This document shows positions 1 to 11,573 of a stretch of 64,000 nt of DNA, piece after piece. The stretch comes from Mikania micrantha (Eukaryota; Streptophyta; Magnoliopsida; Asterales; Asteraceae), in the NCBI GenBank assembly GCA_009363875.1, contig CM018690.1:38616202-38680201 (forward strand), read 5' to 3'. Under the pieces are notes generated by a model. It saw nothing but the letters and a program-made list of their open reading frames with translations, searched no databases and was not told the DNA's origin. The first letter of the stretch is position 1. Each line of letters opens with the position of its first letter. The position numbers and the translations under genes are program-made.

Positions 1-564
1 AATACCGGTACCGAAATTATTGAAAAATGGATACCAATACCGGTACCGAAACATTAGGTACGGCACCGGTTCGGTATCGGTACCGGTATTTTCGGTACTT
101 TACCGGTTTTGTACCGTTTTCTCAATTTTTTGTTGAGATGAAGATGAAAAATATTAGTCTTGAAATTATAGATGTTATTATGCCATAATTATAAGAAAAA
201 TCTATGCATATGAATGTATCATATGAATATATTATAAAAAAATAAAGTTCACAAAACGAAAAATTACAAACTATAAAATTTGAACATATCGTCTTTGGAT
301 TTCTATAGTATTTTTTTTATATTTAATAATTAAAATATTAATTAGGTTTTAATGCATTATGGTAAATATTTTTTAAAATATAATAGATTAGTAAATAATC
401 AAATTTAAAACAAAAAAATATCTATATTCCGGTACCGGTACCGTTTCGGGAATTTTCGGTATTTTACCGGTACCGATACCGGTTAGTACCGATACCGAAA
501 CTTGAGAAAATGAAGTACCGTTACCGGTACGGTACCGGTATTCGGTACAAAAATCTCATCCCTA
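1..564. mobile_element. hAT-like element, one end, with GGTACC-rich subterminal repeats
   Basis: Dense runs of the words CCGGTACCG and CGGTATCGG at 1-115 and 425-550 flank an AT-rich core. The right edge reads ATCTCATCCCTA, which on the other strand starts TAGGGATGAGAT, the usual look of plant hAT ends with subterminal repeats. The other end lies outside the window, so the 8-bp target duplication cannot be checked. It truncates the LTR-X sequence that follows. No transposase is visible. Confidence 0.5.
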
Positions 565-2855
565 CTTGGAGCTACTGCATTCAAACTTCTGGAGATTCAG
601 GAGCTGCATGTTCATCATCTTGGTGTTTCAGGAGCTTTAGAAGGTAGTCTTGCACCCCAAATGTCTTAATATCACTACTACACACACATGCATGGGTTAA
701 AACCCACATGCAAGCACCCATGGTTCACATGCACGAAATTATGTTATGGGTTTGTTGATTTTACTATGATTCTTGATGATCTAAGATGATTAGATGATGT
801 TCTATGATGATCTAGAATGATGGGTATAGGTCTTGTTGCTTAAAATGATGTTTTGTGACATTATATTGCCATGCATGTATGATCCATGATGGTAGGAATG
901 ATCTTGAGTATGATGATATGCTTAGTGATGATAAAGGAAGGATTACTCATGGTTAGATTTGGTTAAAATGGTTAAAATGTTGATATTTGATGAACTTTCT
1001 ATTTATAGAAACTTTATATTGTTAAAATGGTGTTATAAGTGATATTTGACAACATGCATGTTCATGGATTGTTGTTTAGATGTTATTGGATGATTATAAG
1101 GTTTAGAATGTGATTTTGATCATGTTTATGGACACTTTGACATAGTTACTATATTTAGTAACTTTATTTGATGAAATATTGATAGATGATGGATTTGATT
1201 ATGTTGACATGATTAAATGTTGTTAGAAGATATATTATGATGATTTGTGACATAAAAGTTGGATTAGAAATGGTAAAATGATCATTTTCATGCTAAAACT
1301 ACAAAGTTACTATTTATAGTAACTTTATTTTTACAAAAACCGATTTGTCAACGTGTTGTATGATTCGAGTATGCTAAATGGCTTATTATGTTATAACATG
1401 ATGATTAGATGCTAAGTTAGATGGTTTCCGATGTCACGTATGCTAAAAATGGAAACTTTCCATTTTAGGAAACTTTTGTGCACTAACATGATGAAAACGA
1501 CTTATGTGACTTGTATGATGATGTGTTATGTGTTAACATGATCACGTAGGACCAACGAGCATGTTAGAACTTTAAAACTGTTATGCCTTGTGAACTTTCC
1601 AAAAATGGAAACTTACTATAAATAGTAAGTTGTCCATAGACGCGACTTGCGCGCTTTGCACACGACGAGCACTTACACATTTGCTACACGATTCACAACC
1701 GTCACCCGGTTCACCAACGGATCGTCGACTTGACACGGTCAACTCTGGTCAAACTTGGTCAAACTTGGTCAAACACGGTCATTGTGGACCAACACAGTTA
1801 AACACGGTCAATGTGGACCAACACGAGCAAACACGGTCATTGTGGACCGACACAGACAAACATGAACAACCGAGAGTTGTTGGCACCAACACGAGCACGA
1901 GCACTAGCACGAACACGAACACGGTCACCTACACAAACTCACGAACGGTATACGATATAGGTTGCCCGTGACCGACGCGCTTACTATTTGAGGAGCTTAC
2001 GCATTCTGTTACTTGCACACTAAGGTGAGTTTACGGCCCCACTTTAACTCTTTTATAAACTTTTCAAATAGGGGGAGAATACTTGTTGAACTGAGTCAAA
2101 CATTTATACTTGTACAAACAAATTGTGTATGCTGGTTTATTAGACAAACATAAGTGTTGTATCGTAATTAAGCCCTCGCAAAGTCTTACCGTTAATGTAT
2201 AAACAACGAGGTGAGTTTGAATAGATCTATTTGGGTGTGACGAGCCCCGCGTGGCGAAAATATTGACTGGAGGTCATAACACGTGAAATCTCGACCTATC
2301 TTGCTATGTTATTACGAGACATAGCGGAGGCAAGGACTAACAAGTCTAGTTTCGGTAGTGACGCACTGACACTTGGAGCCTAGGGCTCGGGACTAACATT
2401 CAATAAACAGTATGACACATGATTTCCGAATTACTACCTATGTTTATCGAAACCTGTGAACTCACCAACCATTGTGTTGACACTTTTTCTTAAACTTGTA
2501 TTCTCAGGTATTTAGCTGCGTATGGAACAGGATGCACACTTAAGGGCATGAGCATAGGATTGTATTTATTTTTGTCATGTCGCTTTGATCAAACGATTTC
2601 GACTTAAGATTCGTATTTTTACAATGTAGTGTCTGACAATTGTATTTCCGCTGCATATTTTAACTTGTTATTTTTCGCTGCACAAACATTGTATTTTCCG
2701 TTGCTTATCTATTTAAAACTATATGGTTGTATTTATGTCAGACAACGTACTTTGAAAACGCATATAGAGGAGTTCTATATAACTATGAGCTGTGATTCTG
2801 GCTACGTCACACCCACGTGGACTAACACCACAAGTGGGAATTTGGGGGTGTGACA
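565..2855 (+). mobile_element. LTR-X, 3' part of a long LTR (solo or truncated)
   Basis: This matches the 3' three-quarters of the two LTR-X copies at 51818-57749. It contains the donor-like AAGGTAGT at about 641, the block CTCACCAACC (2461) to TTCTCAGGT (2501-2509), and the terminal GGGGGTGTGACA ending at 2855. No primer-binding site or coding region follows, so it looks like a solo LTR whose 5' end was lost to the hAT element at 1-564. Short open frames inside it (for example 1630-1971) follow tandem GGTCAAAC words and are not genes. Confidence 0.7.
1733..1860 (+). repeat. Tandem GGTCAAAC/ACACGGTC word array inside LTR-X
   Basis: Short words of the type ACACGGTCAA and TTGGTCAAAC repeat about eight times. 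The equivalent zone of the minus LTR-X copy (around 52790-52850) shows the same kind of words, so the array is a family character. Confidence 0.6.
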
Positions 2856-2903
2856 TGCTCCCTCCTATTAAAATAAAATTAACGTTAAGAAAAAATAACA
2901 AAA

Positions 2904-2985
2904 GTCGATATGTCTGAGTGGTTAAGGAGACAGACTTGAAATCTGTTGGGCTTCGCCTGCGCAGGTTCGAACCCTGCTGTTGACG
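2904..2985 (+). tRNA. tRNA-Ser(TGA), diverged copy
   Basis: An 82-nt cloverleaf with a 7-bp acceptor stem, anticodon loop CTTGAAA (anticodon TGA, reading UCA), a long class II variable arm, and T-arm GCAGG-TTCGAAC-CCTGC. A T-run (Pol III terminator) follows at 2987. It differs from the 37927 copy by three C-to-T changes, in the D stem, variable arm and acceptor stem. Each leaves a G-U type pair, so the fold survives. The substitutions look like methylcytosine decay, so the copy may be inactive. It is the 5' edge of a duplicated tRNA-MED30 cassette. Confidence 0.7.
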
Positions 2986-3106
2986 GTTTTCTTATCTTTC
3001 AGATTTTATATACGATTTATTAGGGGCTTGTGCAATCATTTGAACCAATTAGAGTTTGGAATCAATTTCATTATCCTATATCGATGGAAGACACCAACAT
3101 TACGAC

Positions 3107-3546
3107 AGGATGTAAACGAGCCGATCTCAAGCTCGTTAAGGCTCTAGCTTGGCTCGTTTACATAAATTAGAGCTCGGTTCAACTCGTTTGAATTTTATTT
3201 ATTTAATTTATTTACTTTAATTACAAATTTAATTATATTTCTAATTATATTTTGTAAATTTAACATAAAATATTTGATTTAAATATACATATCATAATTT
3301 TATATATAAAAATAATTAGTCTTATAAATAAACATTTAATATAATAAATAAAAATTATATAAACAAAAAGATTGTTAAGGCTCGCGAGCCGGCTCGAGTT
3401 CAATATGTAGCTCAAGCCCGGGCTCGATAACTAAACGAGCCACACTTTTGAGCTCGAGCTCGGGCTCGTTAAGGCTCGGCTCGTTCGAGCTTTTCACCGA
3501 TCCGATCTCGAGTATTTCACAAGCTCCCTTAGTTTGTTTACATCTA
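3107..3546. mobile_element. Non-autonomous hAT-like element, 440 bp
   Basis: Imperfect terminal inverted repeats (AGGATGTAAAC at the left, GTTTACATCTA at the right) enclose subterminal repeats of GAGCTCGAGC and GGCTCGTT type. The flanks carry an 8-bp target duplication with one mismatch, ATTACGAC (3099-3106) and AGTACGAC (3547-3554), as expected for hAT. It sits inside MED30 copy A. No coding sequence. Confidence 0.7.
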
Positions 3547-3637
3547 AGTACGACCATCATGAGCCAGAAGTTGACATAAGAGTTGGCGTTGGAGATAAAA
3601 TCATTGTTTCTAACTTATCGTCTATGAATAATGATTC

Positions 3638-3908
3638 GCCCCATTTGTGGTGCACGCATATAATGTATATATGTGTGGGCCATAAAGGGACTAAAGTAAA
3701 ATTGCGCTAATTTTAACGTTATTTTACTTGTTATGTGAAAATAACGGTAAAAGCGTTGCGATGATTAACTCAAACGACAACTATGAGCCAAGGAATCCTT
3801 CGGAGAAGCCTCTCTATCCCAACTGGGATAGGGGTAAGGTTTGTGTCCATCATTCCCCCCCCAGACCCTACTGAAAAGTGGGAATATACTGGGTATGTTT
3901 GTTTGTTT
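3638..3908 (+). mobile_element. SINE, Au-like 3' end
   Basis: The 3' part reads GGTAAGG ... CCCCAGACCCTACTG ... TATACTGGGTATG followed by GTTTGTTTGT, which I recognise as the plant Au-type SINE 3' end. A 16-bp target duplication with one mismatch (3622-3637 and 3909-3924, starting CGTCTATGAA) brackets it within MED30 exon 1 sequence. The 5' 150 bp is less typical, so the family name is tentative. Confidence 0.7.
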
Positions 3909-5402
3909 GTCGTCTATGAACAATGAACTCTGTAACCTTCATTTATGGGCTATGGCCCGCTTTTTCTCCACCTAGTCATCACGCGCAATCCAATGGCCAT
4001 CTCCTCCAATGTCGCACATCAACCGGAGATAAAAAAATGTCTGTTTTTTGTGATATAATTTAAAAAAATAATACCATATTTAAAGTTATGAATGTTTAAA
4101 AAATATGGTAGGAAAATTTTCATAACTAAATTACCCTTCAATAACTTTTCCTTTTAAATTTTTAAATTTTTAAATTTTCCATTTCTAATTTGATCTTATA
4201 GATCTAATTGTCAATAATTATTTTTATACTTTTTAAAATTAGGAGTTTGTTTAGTTGAACCCAACATCTGTTTTGTATTATATATTCAATATGCTGTAAA
4301 CTCGTGTATTACACGGGATTGGTAAAAAAAAATATGATTAAAATATATTTATGATGAATTACATAATCCACAATAAATGAATACATTTTATAATTACAAT
4401 TACAAACTATAAATTATGTAAATTGTCATATCTTTCGCATTTCAAAAGCTTTCGTTGGTAACACATAATTTAATCTTTACGTTTCTATCATCGTCTTATT
4501 CGTCTCCTCATCAAACTAAGAATTGTAGAGAAACTTTCATGAATTTAGAATAAGTAAAATTCATCACTTCTATGAGCAAAAATCGCCATTTTGTTGTAAA
4601 ATACAAATTATGTAATCTATAGTGTTTATATAAATTTAAGAAAGTTTAAATAACTGAAGTATTTTTATTACTTTTAACAATCTACTCTTATAAAAAATTA
4701 CAATTCTATATAACACTAGGTTGTATAATAAAAACAGTATAATTCTATAATTTTTACAAAAATTTACATAACTAAAGAGTGAAGTCGCCTAAAATGAAAC
4801 AATAAAGATCAAATTTAATAACAAATCAATATTAAAAAAATAAAAACTATATTAGCATACCTTGAAGTCACTATAGCAATGTCTTTTGATAACCATCAAG
4901 CATTTAATACACAACTTCCTTTCACATCTAGTTTATAAATAGCTGACTTAATCTTTAGTGAAATTGAATCAACATTTGAAGTCACTATAGCAATGTCTTT
5001 TGAAAGGCATTACAATGAAATATTATACATGTTAAGCTTGTAAAATTATAGTCAAAAAACTTTCAAAATTTGAAACATTACAAAAAAAATTGATTTAAAA
5101 GTTGGATCAACTTCCTGTTTTTGTTGCAATACAACAAGGACATTATAAAAGATTTTGTACAAGTTACCAAAATTAAAAAATAAAATTCAAAAGAATGGAA
5201 TTACCGATTAACACAAACACAAGACATCAAACAAAATCCGACCGAAGATCGTATGCAACTTTAAGTCATCCATTAGCAGGCTGGCTCAATAAGCCAATCA
5301 ACCCAACCTAAGGCTTAGGGTCTCCAAAAATTAAGAGCAACTATTTTTTATAGGTTTTTAGGCTTGTGAATTTGAATTTTGGGCTTGGAAAATTAGATGG
5401 GC

Positions 5403-6096
5403 TGAAGAACAAGAACAAAAATAAACACCCCTTGTTATGATGTTCGAATGCTTGGTAAAATAAAATTCTTATTCTAATAAAAGCAACCGATATTTGTATT
5501 GTTAACTCCTTTAAATTCGGACACTAGTTTTCGAGAGATGGGAGATGGTGTCTACAACATGTTGTCCTTGTTCTCGCGTCAAGTTCGTCGCTTTGTGGCA
5601 CAAATTAAATTTCTTCATAATCTAAGTGACCCATTAGGATTGTTTAGTTCTCACTGTTGTTAGAACTATTTTTACAATAATTCACTTATTGAGTCAGTAA
5701 TAAGATCGACAAGCCCATGTTCTTCGATACCCTTATGCGGGTTGATCCATTCAAGATTTGTCAAATGTTTGAATTACAATGATTGGTTTGTTGGTGAGAG
5801 GCTGGTGACCCTTTATGAGAGGCTTGTTTTATTAGCAACGCACACAACATGTTCGATGAATTTTCTGATAGAGATTTGGTATCATGGAATTCTTTTATTT
5901 TCTTATTTTTAAAATGGAGGAGGTGAGTTTAAGCTTGAATATGTTTTATAGGATGAGACATGAGTTTATGCAAGTAAGACTTTTTTTATATTTTTATTAT
6001 TTTTAATGCAAAAATGCCTTAGTTTTGTTTTCCGCTTTAGGCATCTACAAGGCTAGAGCTTCCATCACATAAACATAAATTTTGATCAACATTTTT
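5403..6096 (+). repeat. 0.7-kb segment duplicated at 62000-62695
   Basis: The two segments are near identical over their whole length in the same orientation, starting GAAGAACAAGAACAAAAATAA and ending near a TTTTGATCAACATTTTTAAAAC block. Each carries the same PPR-gene fragment. It joins the 2904-5395 cassette directly, which suggests it was part of a larger duplicated unit. Confidence 0.8.
5682..5922 (+). pseudogene. PPR-protein gene fragment
   Basis: From 5682 the frame reads as the N-terminal part of a PLS-type pentatricopeptide protein: a segment LIHSRFVKCLNYNDWFVGER followed by LVTLYERL. After a frame change near 5855 come MFDEFSDRDLVSWNS, the signature of a PPR repeat, and a GTGAGT donor at 5923. 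PPR proteins bind organelle RNA for editing, splicing or stabilisation. Only about 75 codons remain, with one frameshift and no start or downstream repeats, so this is a dead fragment carried by the duplicated segment. Confidence 0.65.
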
Positions 6097-6247
6097 AAAA
6101 CGTACTCTTCATGATTGGTCACACAAGTATGTACGATAACTAATGGTAGGGAGTAAGGGTGCTCCAAATGAAGATTATCAAAATATATCGACAAAACCTG
6201 AAAAATATGAAGGTTTTAAATATGTAAAATATGAATATACACACTAA

Positions 6248-6696
6248 GGGAATGGTTATTTTGGAAACCCACTTGAGTTGAGGAAACTTTGGAACCTTTG
6301 AAAAAAACAATGTAACCTATTTTTTTTTATTTTTTTTATGGTTTTGTAACATCATTAGGGTCATTTTTATAAAAAAAAACAAAAAAAGCGCCGACGATTT
6401 TTTTTTAAAAAAAATAATTTGTCCACGATGTAACACAGACGTAACAAGGCTGTAACATAGCTGTACAGGTCGCCGTTAATCTGTACAGCTCTATTACGTC
6501 TGTGTTACATCGTGGACAAATTATTTTTTTGAAAAACAATTGTCGGTGCTTTTTTTGTTTTTTTTTATAAAAATGACCCTAATGATGTTACAAAACTATA
6601 AAAAAATTAAAAAAAAATAGGTTTGTTTACATTGTTTTTTTCAAATGTTCCAAAGTTTCCTCAACTCAAGTGGGTTTCCAAAATATACTCCCCCTG
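6248..6696. mobile_element. Fold-back MITE, about 449 bp
   Basis: The element is one long inverted repeat of about 190-bp arms. The left arm runs from TTTTGGAAACCCACTTGAG and the right arm ends with its complement. A short centre contains CTGTACAGGTCG. The arms carry A and T runs of unequal length. Flanking CACACTAA is duplicated at 6240-6247 and 6697-6704. The 8-bp duplication fits hAT, while long arms are more typical of Mutator MITEs, so the superfamily is open. Confidence 0.75.
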
Positions 6697-6704
6697 CACA
6701 CTAA

Positions 6705-7095
6705 TTGACAAATTATGCTAAATATAGAACCTGTTGAGCATCACGGGATTTGTTAAAAACCAATACAACTAAAACATATTTACGGTGAATTCATAATCTA
6801 CAATAAACGAATATATTTTATAATTACAAATACAAATCTTGAATCTCTAAAACTTTTGTATACAACATTGATTATGCAATTCAAAGTAAATATATTTTAT
6901 CATTTAAGGATTAGTGGCTAAGAACTTTTAGAAAATAAACAACAAATTTAAGGAGTTGTTTCTTCCCTTTTTAACTTAACCACTAATTATTAAAAGTATA
7001 TTCGTTTATATTATGCAATTTGTAAATATATTTTAACCATAAAGTTATTTTTTATTTTATTGAAATAAATTAACGTAAAAAGCTAATATCGAATT
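6705..7095. other. AT-rich intergenic DNA upstream of tRNA-Ser(CGA)
   Basis: No gene seen. Part resembles 4290-4400 (words such as CACGGGATT and GTGAATTCATAATC), so it is another diverged copy of cassette flank. Confidence 0.5.
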
Positions 7096-7177
7096 GTCGA
7101 TATGTCCGAGTGGTTAAGGAGACAGACTCGAAATCTGTTGGGCTTCGCCCGCGCAGGTTCGAACCCTGCTGTCGACG
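7096..7177 (+). tRNA. tRNA-Ser(CGA)
   Basis: An 82-nt class II tRNA: acceptor GTCGATA paired with TGTCGAC, D stem TCC/GGA, anticodon stem CAGA/TCTG around loop CTCGAAA (anticodon CGA at 7129-7131, reading UCG), variable arm GGGC-TTC-GCCC, T-arm with TTCGAAC. No mismatch is seen and a run of eight T follows from 7180. It is the only copy in the window with a C at the wobble position. All other complete copies have TGA. It lies 118 bp upstream of the MED30 ATG on the same strand. Confidence 0.93.
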
Positions 7178-7295
7178 AATTTTTTTTATCGATTTATTAG
7201 GGGTTTGTGCAATCTTCGATCTTCAGTGGACTGTGAATAACCCATTAGGGTTTGAAAATCGACTTTTTGATCCGTAATTTCATTATCCTAAATCG

Positions 7296-8365
7296 ATGGA
7301 AGAGACCAGCAGCACGACCATCACGAGCCAGAAATCGACACAAGAGTTGGCGATGGAGGGCCAAAAGCATCTGGAAGATACGATCGAATCAGCGTTTCAA
7401 ATCTTATCGTCTATGAACGATGAACTCTGTAACCCTCATTTATGGTCCGCTTCTTCTCCACCTACTCACCACGCGCCACCCAACGGCGATGCTACGTCCT
7501 CCGATGCCGCACATCAGTTGGAGATGGGATCCGGAGCTCTCGAGGAAGCTCGTCTCCGGTACAAAAACTCCGTCAAAGCTCTCCGCTCAGTTATCGTTGC
7601 CATTCCGAACTCTAGAAAGGTACAATCTTCCGATTCGATAAGATGCAATCTTTTCTGTTCTGTTTGTATTATATATTCATAATTTGTGAATCTTTGCTGC
7701 TTTAGTTTTTTTCTGTGTCGAAAGATTGAATATGAAACTGTGAATTCTGGTGCTTGACCTTGCATTTTAATAAACAAATGAAGAAGTGTGTTTTATAAAT
7801 TGAGACTTCAATGAAAGAATTTTGAAACGCTGATAACACTTTCAAGATTAGTTTTTTTTTTTTTTTTGTTTATTTGTGCCCATATTTTGTGATGATGTGA
7901 GTATAGTTAGTTCTGTTAAACATGATATGATGCAAGTAACTTTAGGTTTGCCTTTGTTTTTGTTATACCAATTGGTTCAGATATGCTGTGAAAACACGAC
8001 GTTTTTTATTTGTTCATCATATTCAAATCTGTAACCTGCCCTTGTTATATGGTAATATACTTATGTTTCCACCGTAATGAAGGCCAAGGCTTATGATAGT
8101 GACCCAATGTCAACTGATGAGCTGGATGTCGAGAAGCTGGAAGAGCAGGCTTCTGATTTAAGGAAGGTACATCACTTTGTAAGAGCTCGATAATAATAAC
8201 AAAAAAATAAATAAATAAAACATCAAAAGCATATCTTATTCTTTGACCTTTTCAATTGTGTTTTAGGAGCTTGAAAGTAAAAACAAGTATTTAAAACTTC
8301 TCATAGATCAGCTTCGAGAGCTCATTACAGACATTTCAACTTGGCAAAGTCCTGTAGCAGTATGA
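7296..8365 (+). CDS. MED30: Mediator subunit MED30, three coding exons
   Basis: Mediator bridges transcription factors and RNA polymerase II in the nucleus, and MED30 is a small head-module subunit. Exons are 7296-7619, 8083-8166 and 8267-8365, joined at phase 0 with GT-AG borders, giving 168 aa. Plant MED30 features: N-terminal TQELAMEGQKHLEDTI (about 15-30), SSMNDELCNPHLW (38-50), a Pro/Asn-rich linker (51-75), LEEARLRYKNSVKALR (80-97), an acidic helix VEKLEEQASDLRK (124-136), and a C-terminal coiled coil ending ITDISTWQSP. Length and order fit the plant family. The first ATG of the frame is used. A 3'-UTR intron is possible (AG|GTAACA just after the stop, acceptor TTCTAACAG near 8463). tRNA-Ser(CGA) lies just upstream. 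Assignment is from family recognition, exon borders from consensus and from conservation in the copies. Confidence 0.9.
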
Positions 8366-9828
8366 AGGTAACAAACCTTTTTGCAACAATGATTGAAATC
8401 TCACAGATAGGTAGGTTGTTTCATTGTTTCTTGAAGTTTAGCAAAACTTTTTCCTTCTAACAGTTGATAATTGAGTTCCTGCATCCTGTAATGATACAAC
8501 AGCTGTCACCAAATTGGGAAATGATGTATAAGTTTACATAACATTTTAGGCTGTCTTGGTTAACCTGGTTCAAACCTTATAGTATAAAACTTGTAAAAGC
8601 AATACTAATTATGTTCTAAACCTTTGATGGATGCGAATTGAAAGTTGTAAATTATGGTTTTAGTTAATGTGTGTTAACCCACATACTTTTTGTCCACTTT
8701 TGTACTCTATGAATACTTTATCCGGAAAATACGAGTAAAACAGCTTCCTTTTTGCAATTACAATATTTTCTAGGTGGTGACATTAAGAATATTTGAACTT
8801 GCTTTTGACAATTTAATCATTCTCTAGAACTACTTGATAATTAAGAGATATATGGTTGTTATGGCCTAGAATTAAGCTAGTTGGTTCCTAGACGCTACAC
8901 TTTAGATTGATCATGTGCAGTTTTTCTTTTTTTACTCCTCAATCCAACATATGCTATTATTATTAAGCCTCCATAGCTTAATGACATGGTCAACATCTGT
9001 GTGGTGGCATTGTAAGACACATAAGCATCTGCAGGATCACCTGCGTGCAAACTAGCATTCCAACCAGCTGATATGGATCAATCAATTGATCAATTGAAAC
9101 TGCTACTAATGACGTTATGACGCACGCAAAAAAGAAATAGAACATACCTGCAATTAATTGATCAAGAAGTTGGTGAATAATTGAGTCAGTTGTCGATTAA
9201 CCTAACATACCCGATTGTTGATTTGACGATTTGCACTTTTGCAGATCTAATTTCTTCTTCCAATTTTCGTTCTCTCCTGCGTAGATCTGATTTCTTCTTC
9301 CAAATCAATTGGTTGATTTTGTGATTTGCTCCAATCTTGACACTTTCAATCGCAGGTGTTCTCCCCTATGATCTCCTGTGTGCAGTGTTTTATGTTTGAA
9401 TTGTTGAACCCTCCTGAACCGTCATTTTAATTTCATGATTTGTGCCAATCTTGACATCTTCTGCGGCTCTGCCAATTTCATGCGATGGGTGATTTTCATT
9501 TGCTTCAAAACCCTTTATTATGTCAATCTTGACTCAGTCACACTCAAGTTTGTTATTGTAACATCTTCAGCACGTTTCACTGGCAACTCCATTTTAAATT
9601 TGGGCCCTTTTTATGAAAAATTTATTTGCGTTGTGATTTTGATTTTTGACTGTTGAAGCAATTAGTATTCCAAATAGAGACATTATCCGAACAATTAGAT
9701 ATTACCATGCAGCATGCATGTCAATTAGCATGGCCTTTTCTTTTCGTTTTTTTTTCAAGAGGTCTAACATCAAAGGACAAATTTTTGTAGCCTTAACAGT
9801 GTACAAATGTTACTTTAAAATTAGGGGT
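8366..9828 (+). other. MED30 3' flank and non-coding DNA, duplicated at 35581-37027
   Basis: The first about 200 bp is the likely 3' UTR with a possible UTR intron. The rest is collinear and inverted relative to 35581-37027. Around 9230-9370 a duplicated pyrimidine-rich motif (AGATCTAATTTCTTCTTCC and AGATCTGATTTCTTCTTCC) looks like the 5' leader of some gene followed by CGCAG|GTG. I could not attach a coding region to it. Confidence 0.4.
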
Positions 9829-10545
9829 GATGAACTCTGCAACCCTCATTTATGGTCCGTTCTCTACCTGCTTAGGACTTTTTCTGTGTCGAAAGATTGA
9901 ATATGAAATGGTGAATTCTGATGCTTGACCTTGAATTTCAATAAACAAATGAAGAAGTATGCTTTATGAATTGAGACTTCAATGATTGAATGTTTTGGGT
10001 TAATTGACAAGGCTTAAAACGCTGATAGCACTTTCAAGATTAGTTAAGTGATGATGTAAGTACTGATATTCTGTTAAACATGATATGATGCAAGTGACTT
10101 TAGGTTTGCCTTTGTTTTTGATATACCAATTGGTTTAGTTATGCTGTGAAAATATTTTTTGATGTTTTTATTTGTTCATCATAATCAAAACTGTAACCTG
10201 TTAGGCTGTTACCTGCCCTTATTATGTGGTAATCTACTTAACTTGTGTTTCCATCGTAATGAAGGCCAAGGCTTATGATAGTGACCCAATGTCAACTGAT
10301 GAGTTAGATGTCTAGAATCTGGAAGAGCAGGCCTCTGATTTAAGGAAGGTATATCACTTTGTAAGAGCTCAATAATAATAACTAAATAATAAATAAATAA
10401 ACATCAAAAGGATATCTTATTCTTCGACCTTTTCTACTGTGTTTTAGGAACTTGAAAGTAAAAACAAGTATTTAAACTTCTCATAGATCAGCTTCTAGAG
10501 CTCATTGCAGACATTTCAACTTGGCAAAGTCTTGTAGCAGTATGA
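9829..10545 (+). pseudogene. MED30 pseudogene (copy B)
   Basis: Only 31 bp of exon 1 remains (9829-9859, around AACTCTGCAACCCTCATTTATGG), followed by intron 1 sequence. Exon 2 (10265-10348) keeps its length and splice sites but has TAG in place of the GAG of VEKLEE. Exon 3 (10448-10545) has lost one A in the AAAACTTCTC run and carries a second stop (CGA to TAG). The mirror copy at 34926-35580 shares the exon 2 stop, so that lesion predates the inverted duplication. Confidence 0.85.
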
Positions 10546-10651
10546 AGGTAATAAACCTTTCTACAACAATGATTGAAATCTCACAGATATGTAGGTTGTT
10601 TGATTGTTTCTTGAAGTCAAGCACTATCTTCTAGTCCGTCTTGCAGGAAAG

Positions 10652-10907
10652 TGATAGTTTAAAACTTGTAAATAAATCGAGTCCTAGTTTCTTGGGAGTT
10701 TGTTTTTTGTTTTATCTTATGTTTTATGTTTTGTTGAGATAATCTAGGAATAAGGATAAATATCTAGATTTGAAAACCTTAAAGGATTAAGGTTTATGTT
10801 GGCTATAAAAGGAGCCATAGATCTGCTGATTTGTATAAGGAGAATCTCAGATTAAATAGAAGAGTTCGAAGGATTGAATTCCTCTAATATTGTGTGTGTT
10901 TGACTTC
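10652..10907 (+). mobile_element. Truncated copia LTR
   Basis: From TGATAGTTTAAAACTTG to GTGTGTTTGACTTC this is collinear with the complement of the copia LTR at 30396-30669. It lacks the last about 20 bp, where it joins AACATGATGGGTC, the sequence that in the right arm sits at about 27595. It therefore marks a deletion from LTR to flank in this arm. Confidence 0.8.
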
Positions 10908-10929
10908 AACATGATGGGTCTATTATGTT

Positions 10930-10960
10930 GATGTAGATGTAGATGTAGATGTAGATGATG
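10930..10960 (+). repeat. GATGTA hexanucleotide microsatellite
   Basis: About four and a half units of GATGTA, flanked by GATGATGGGTC. The mirror site at 27555-27580 has fewer units. Confidence 0.8.
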
Positions 10961-11359
10961 GGTCATATGCAAATGATGATATATTGTGTTAGTGGGAGGG
11001 GGTCATCAAAACATTAGTTGTTAAACACCATAACGTTGTTCCTCTAACTTTATGGCTTCAAGTGCTATTTTTAGGACGAGCGGAAAAAAAAGGTTCGTAG
11101 TGAATTCAAATAAATAAACAAGAATTTGTCTAAATGACGAGTGATGAATAACGTTATGAGAATAAATAATTAACATAACCAAAGCGTGTTTGGTTCATTA
11201 GGAATAGAGTTCGGATTTGAGCCTTCCAAGCCACCCTCTAGACCGAGGGTAATTTAGTAAAATTAAAAGATTGTTTGATTTACACTTATCTAACATAAAT
11301 CATTTCTTTATAATAGTGCTCCTGTTAAAATGAATTAAAGTTAGAAAATTGGCACAAAA

Positions 11360-11441
11360 GTCGATATGTTCGGGTGGTTAAGGAGACAGACTTGAAATCT
11401 GTTGGGCTTCGCCCGCGCAAGTTCGAACCCTGCTATCGACG
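11360..11441 (+). tRNA. tRNA-Ser(TGA), probably inactive
   Basis: A full-length 82-nt copy with anticodon TGA. A T-stem change (GCAAG opposite CCTGC) gives an A-C mismatch, and the D-arm reads TTCGGGTGG instead of TCCGAGTGG. The acceptor change G to A at 11436 restores a pair. The T-stem mismatch and A-box change suggest a pseudogene. Its mirror is 27071-27152. Confidence 0.6.
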
Positions 11442-11573
11442 GTTTTCTTATTTTCATATTTTATATCGATTTATTAGGGCTTGTGCAATCTTCTGAACCT
11501 TCGTGGACTATGAATAACCAGTTAGAGTTTGGAATCAATTTCATTATCCTATATCGATAGAAGAGACCAGCAG

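Larger units (their letters stand above)
3084..4030 (+). pseudogene. MED30 exon 1 remnant (copy A), split by a hAT and a SINE
   Basis: Pieces of MED30 exon 1 are at 3084-3106, 3547-3637 and 3909-4030, in order and on the same strand as the intact gene at 7296. The middle of the exon carries the same internal replacement (GGAGATAAAATCATTG) as the copy at 11.8-12.9 kb, so the two derive from one broken ancestor. Exons 2 and 3 are absent. A hAT at 3107-3546 and a SINE at 3638-3908 interrupt it. It cannot encode a product. Confidence 0.8.
2904..5395 (+). repeat. Direct copy of the tRNA-Ser/MED30-fragment cassette
   Basis: This segment is collinear with 11360-14690 and inverted relative to 23895-27152: tRNA-Ser, MED30 exon 1 remnant, then about 1.3 kb of AT-rich non-coding DNA ending in a recognisable block on shared words (GAATTTGAATTTTGGGC). 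It lacks the hAT element and fold-back MITE present in the 11-14 kb copy but has its own hAT and SINE. I see no gene in 4031-5395 beyond this similarity. Confidence 0.75.

Noticed and set aside
1630..1971. 113-codon open frame
   Set aside because: It runs through tandem GGTCAAAC and ACACGAGCACG words of LTR-X and is not conserved in the other LTR-X copies.
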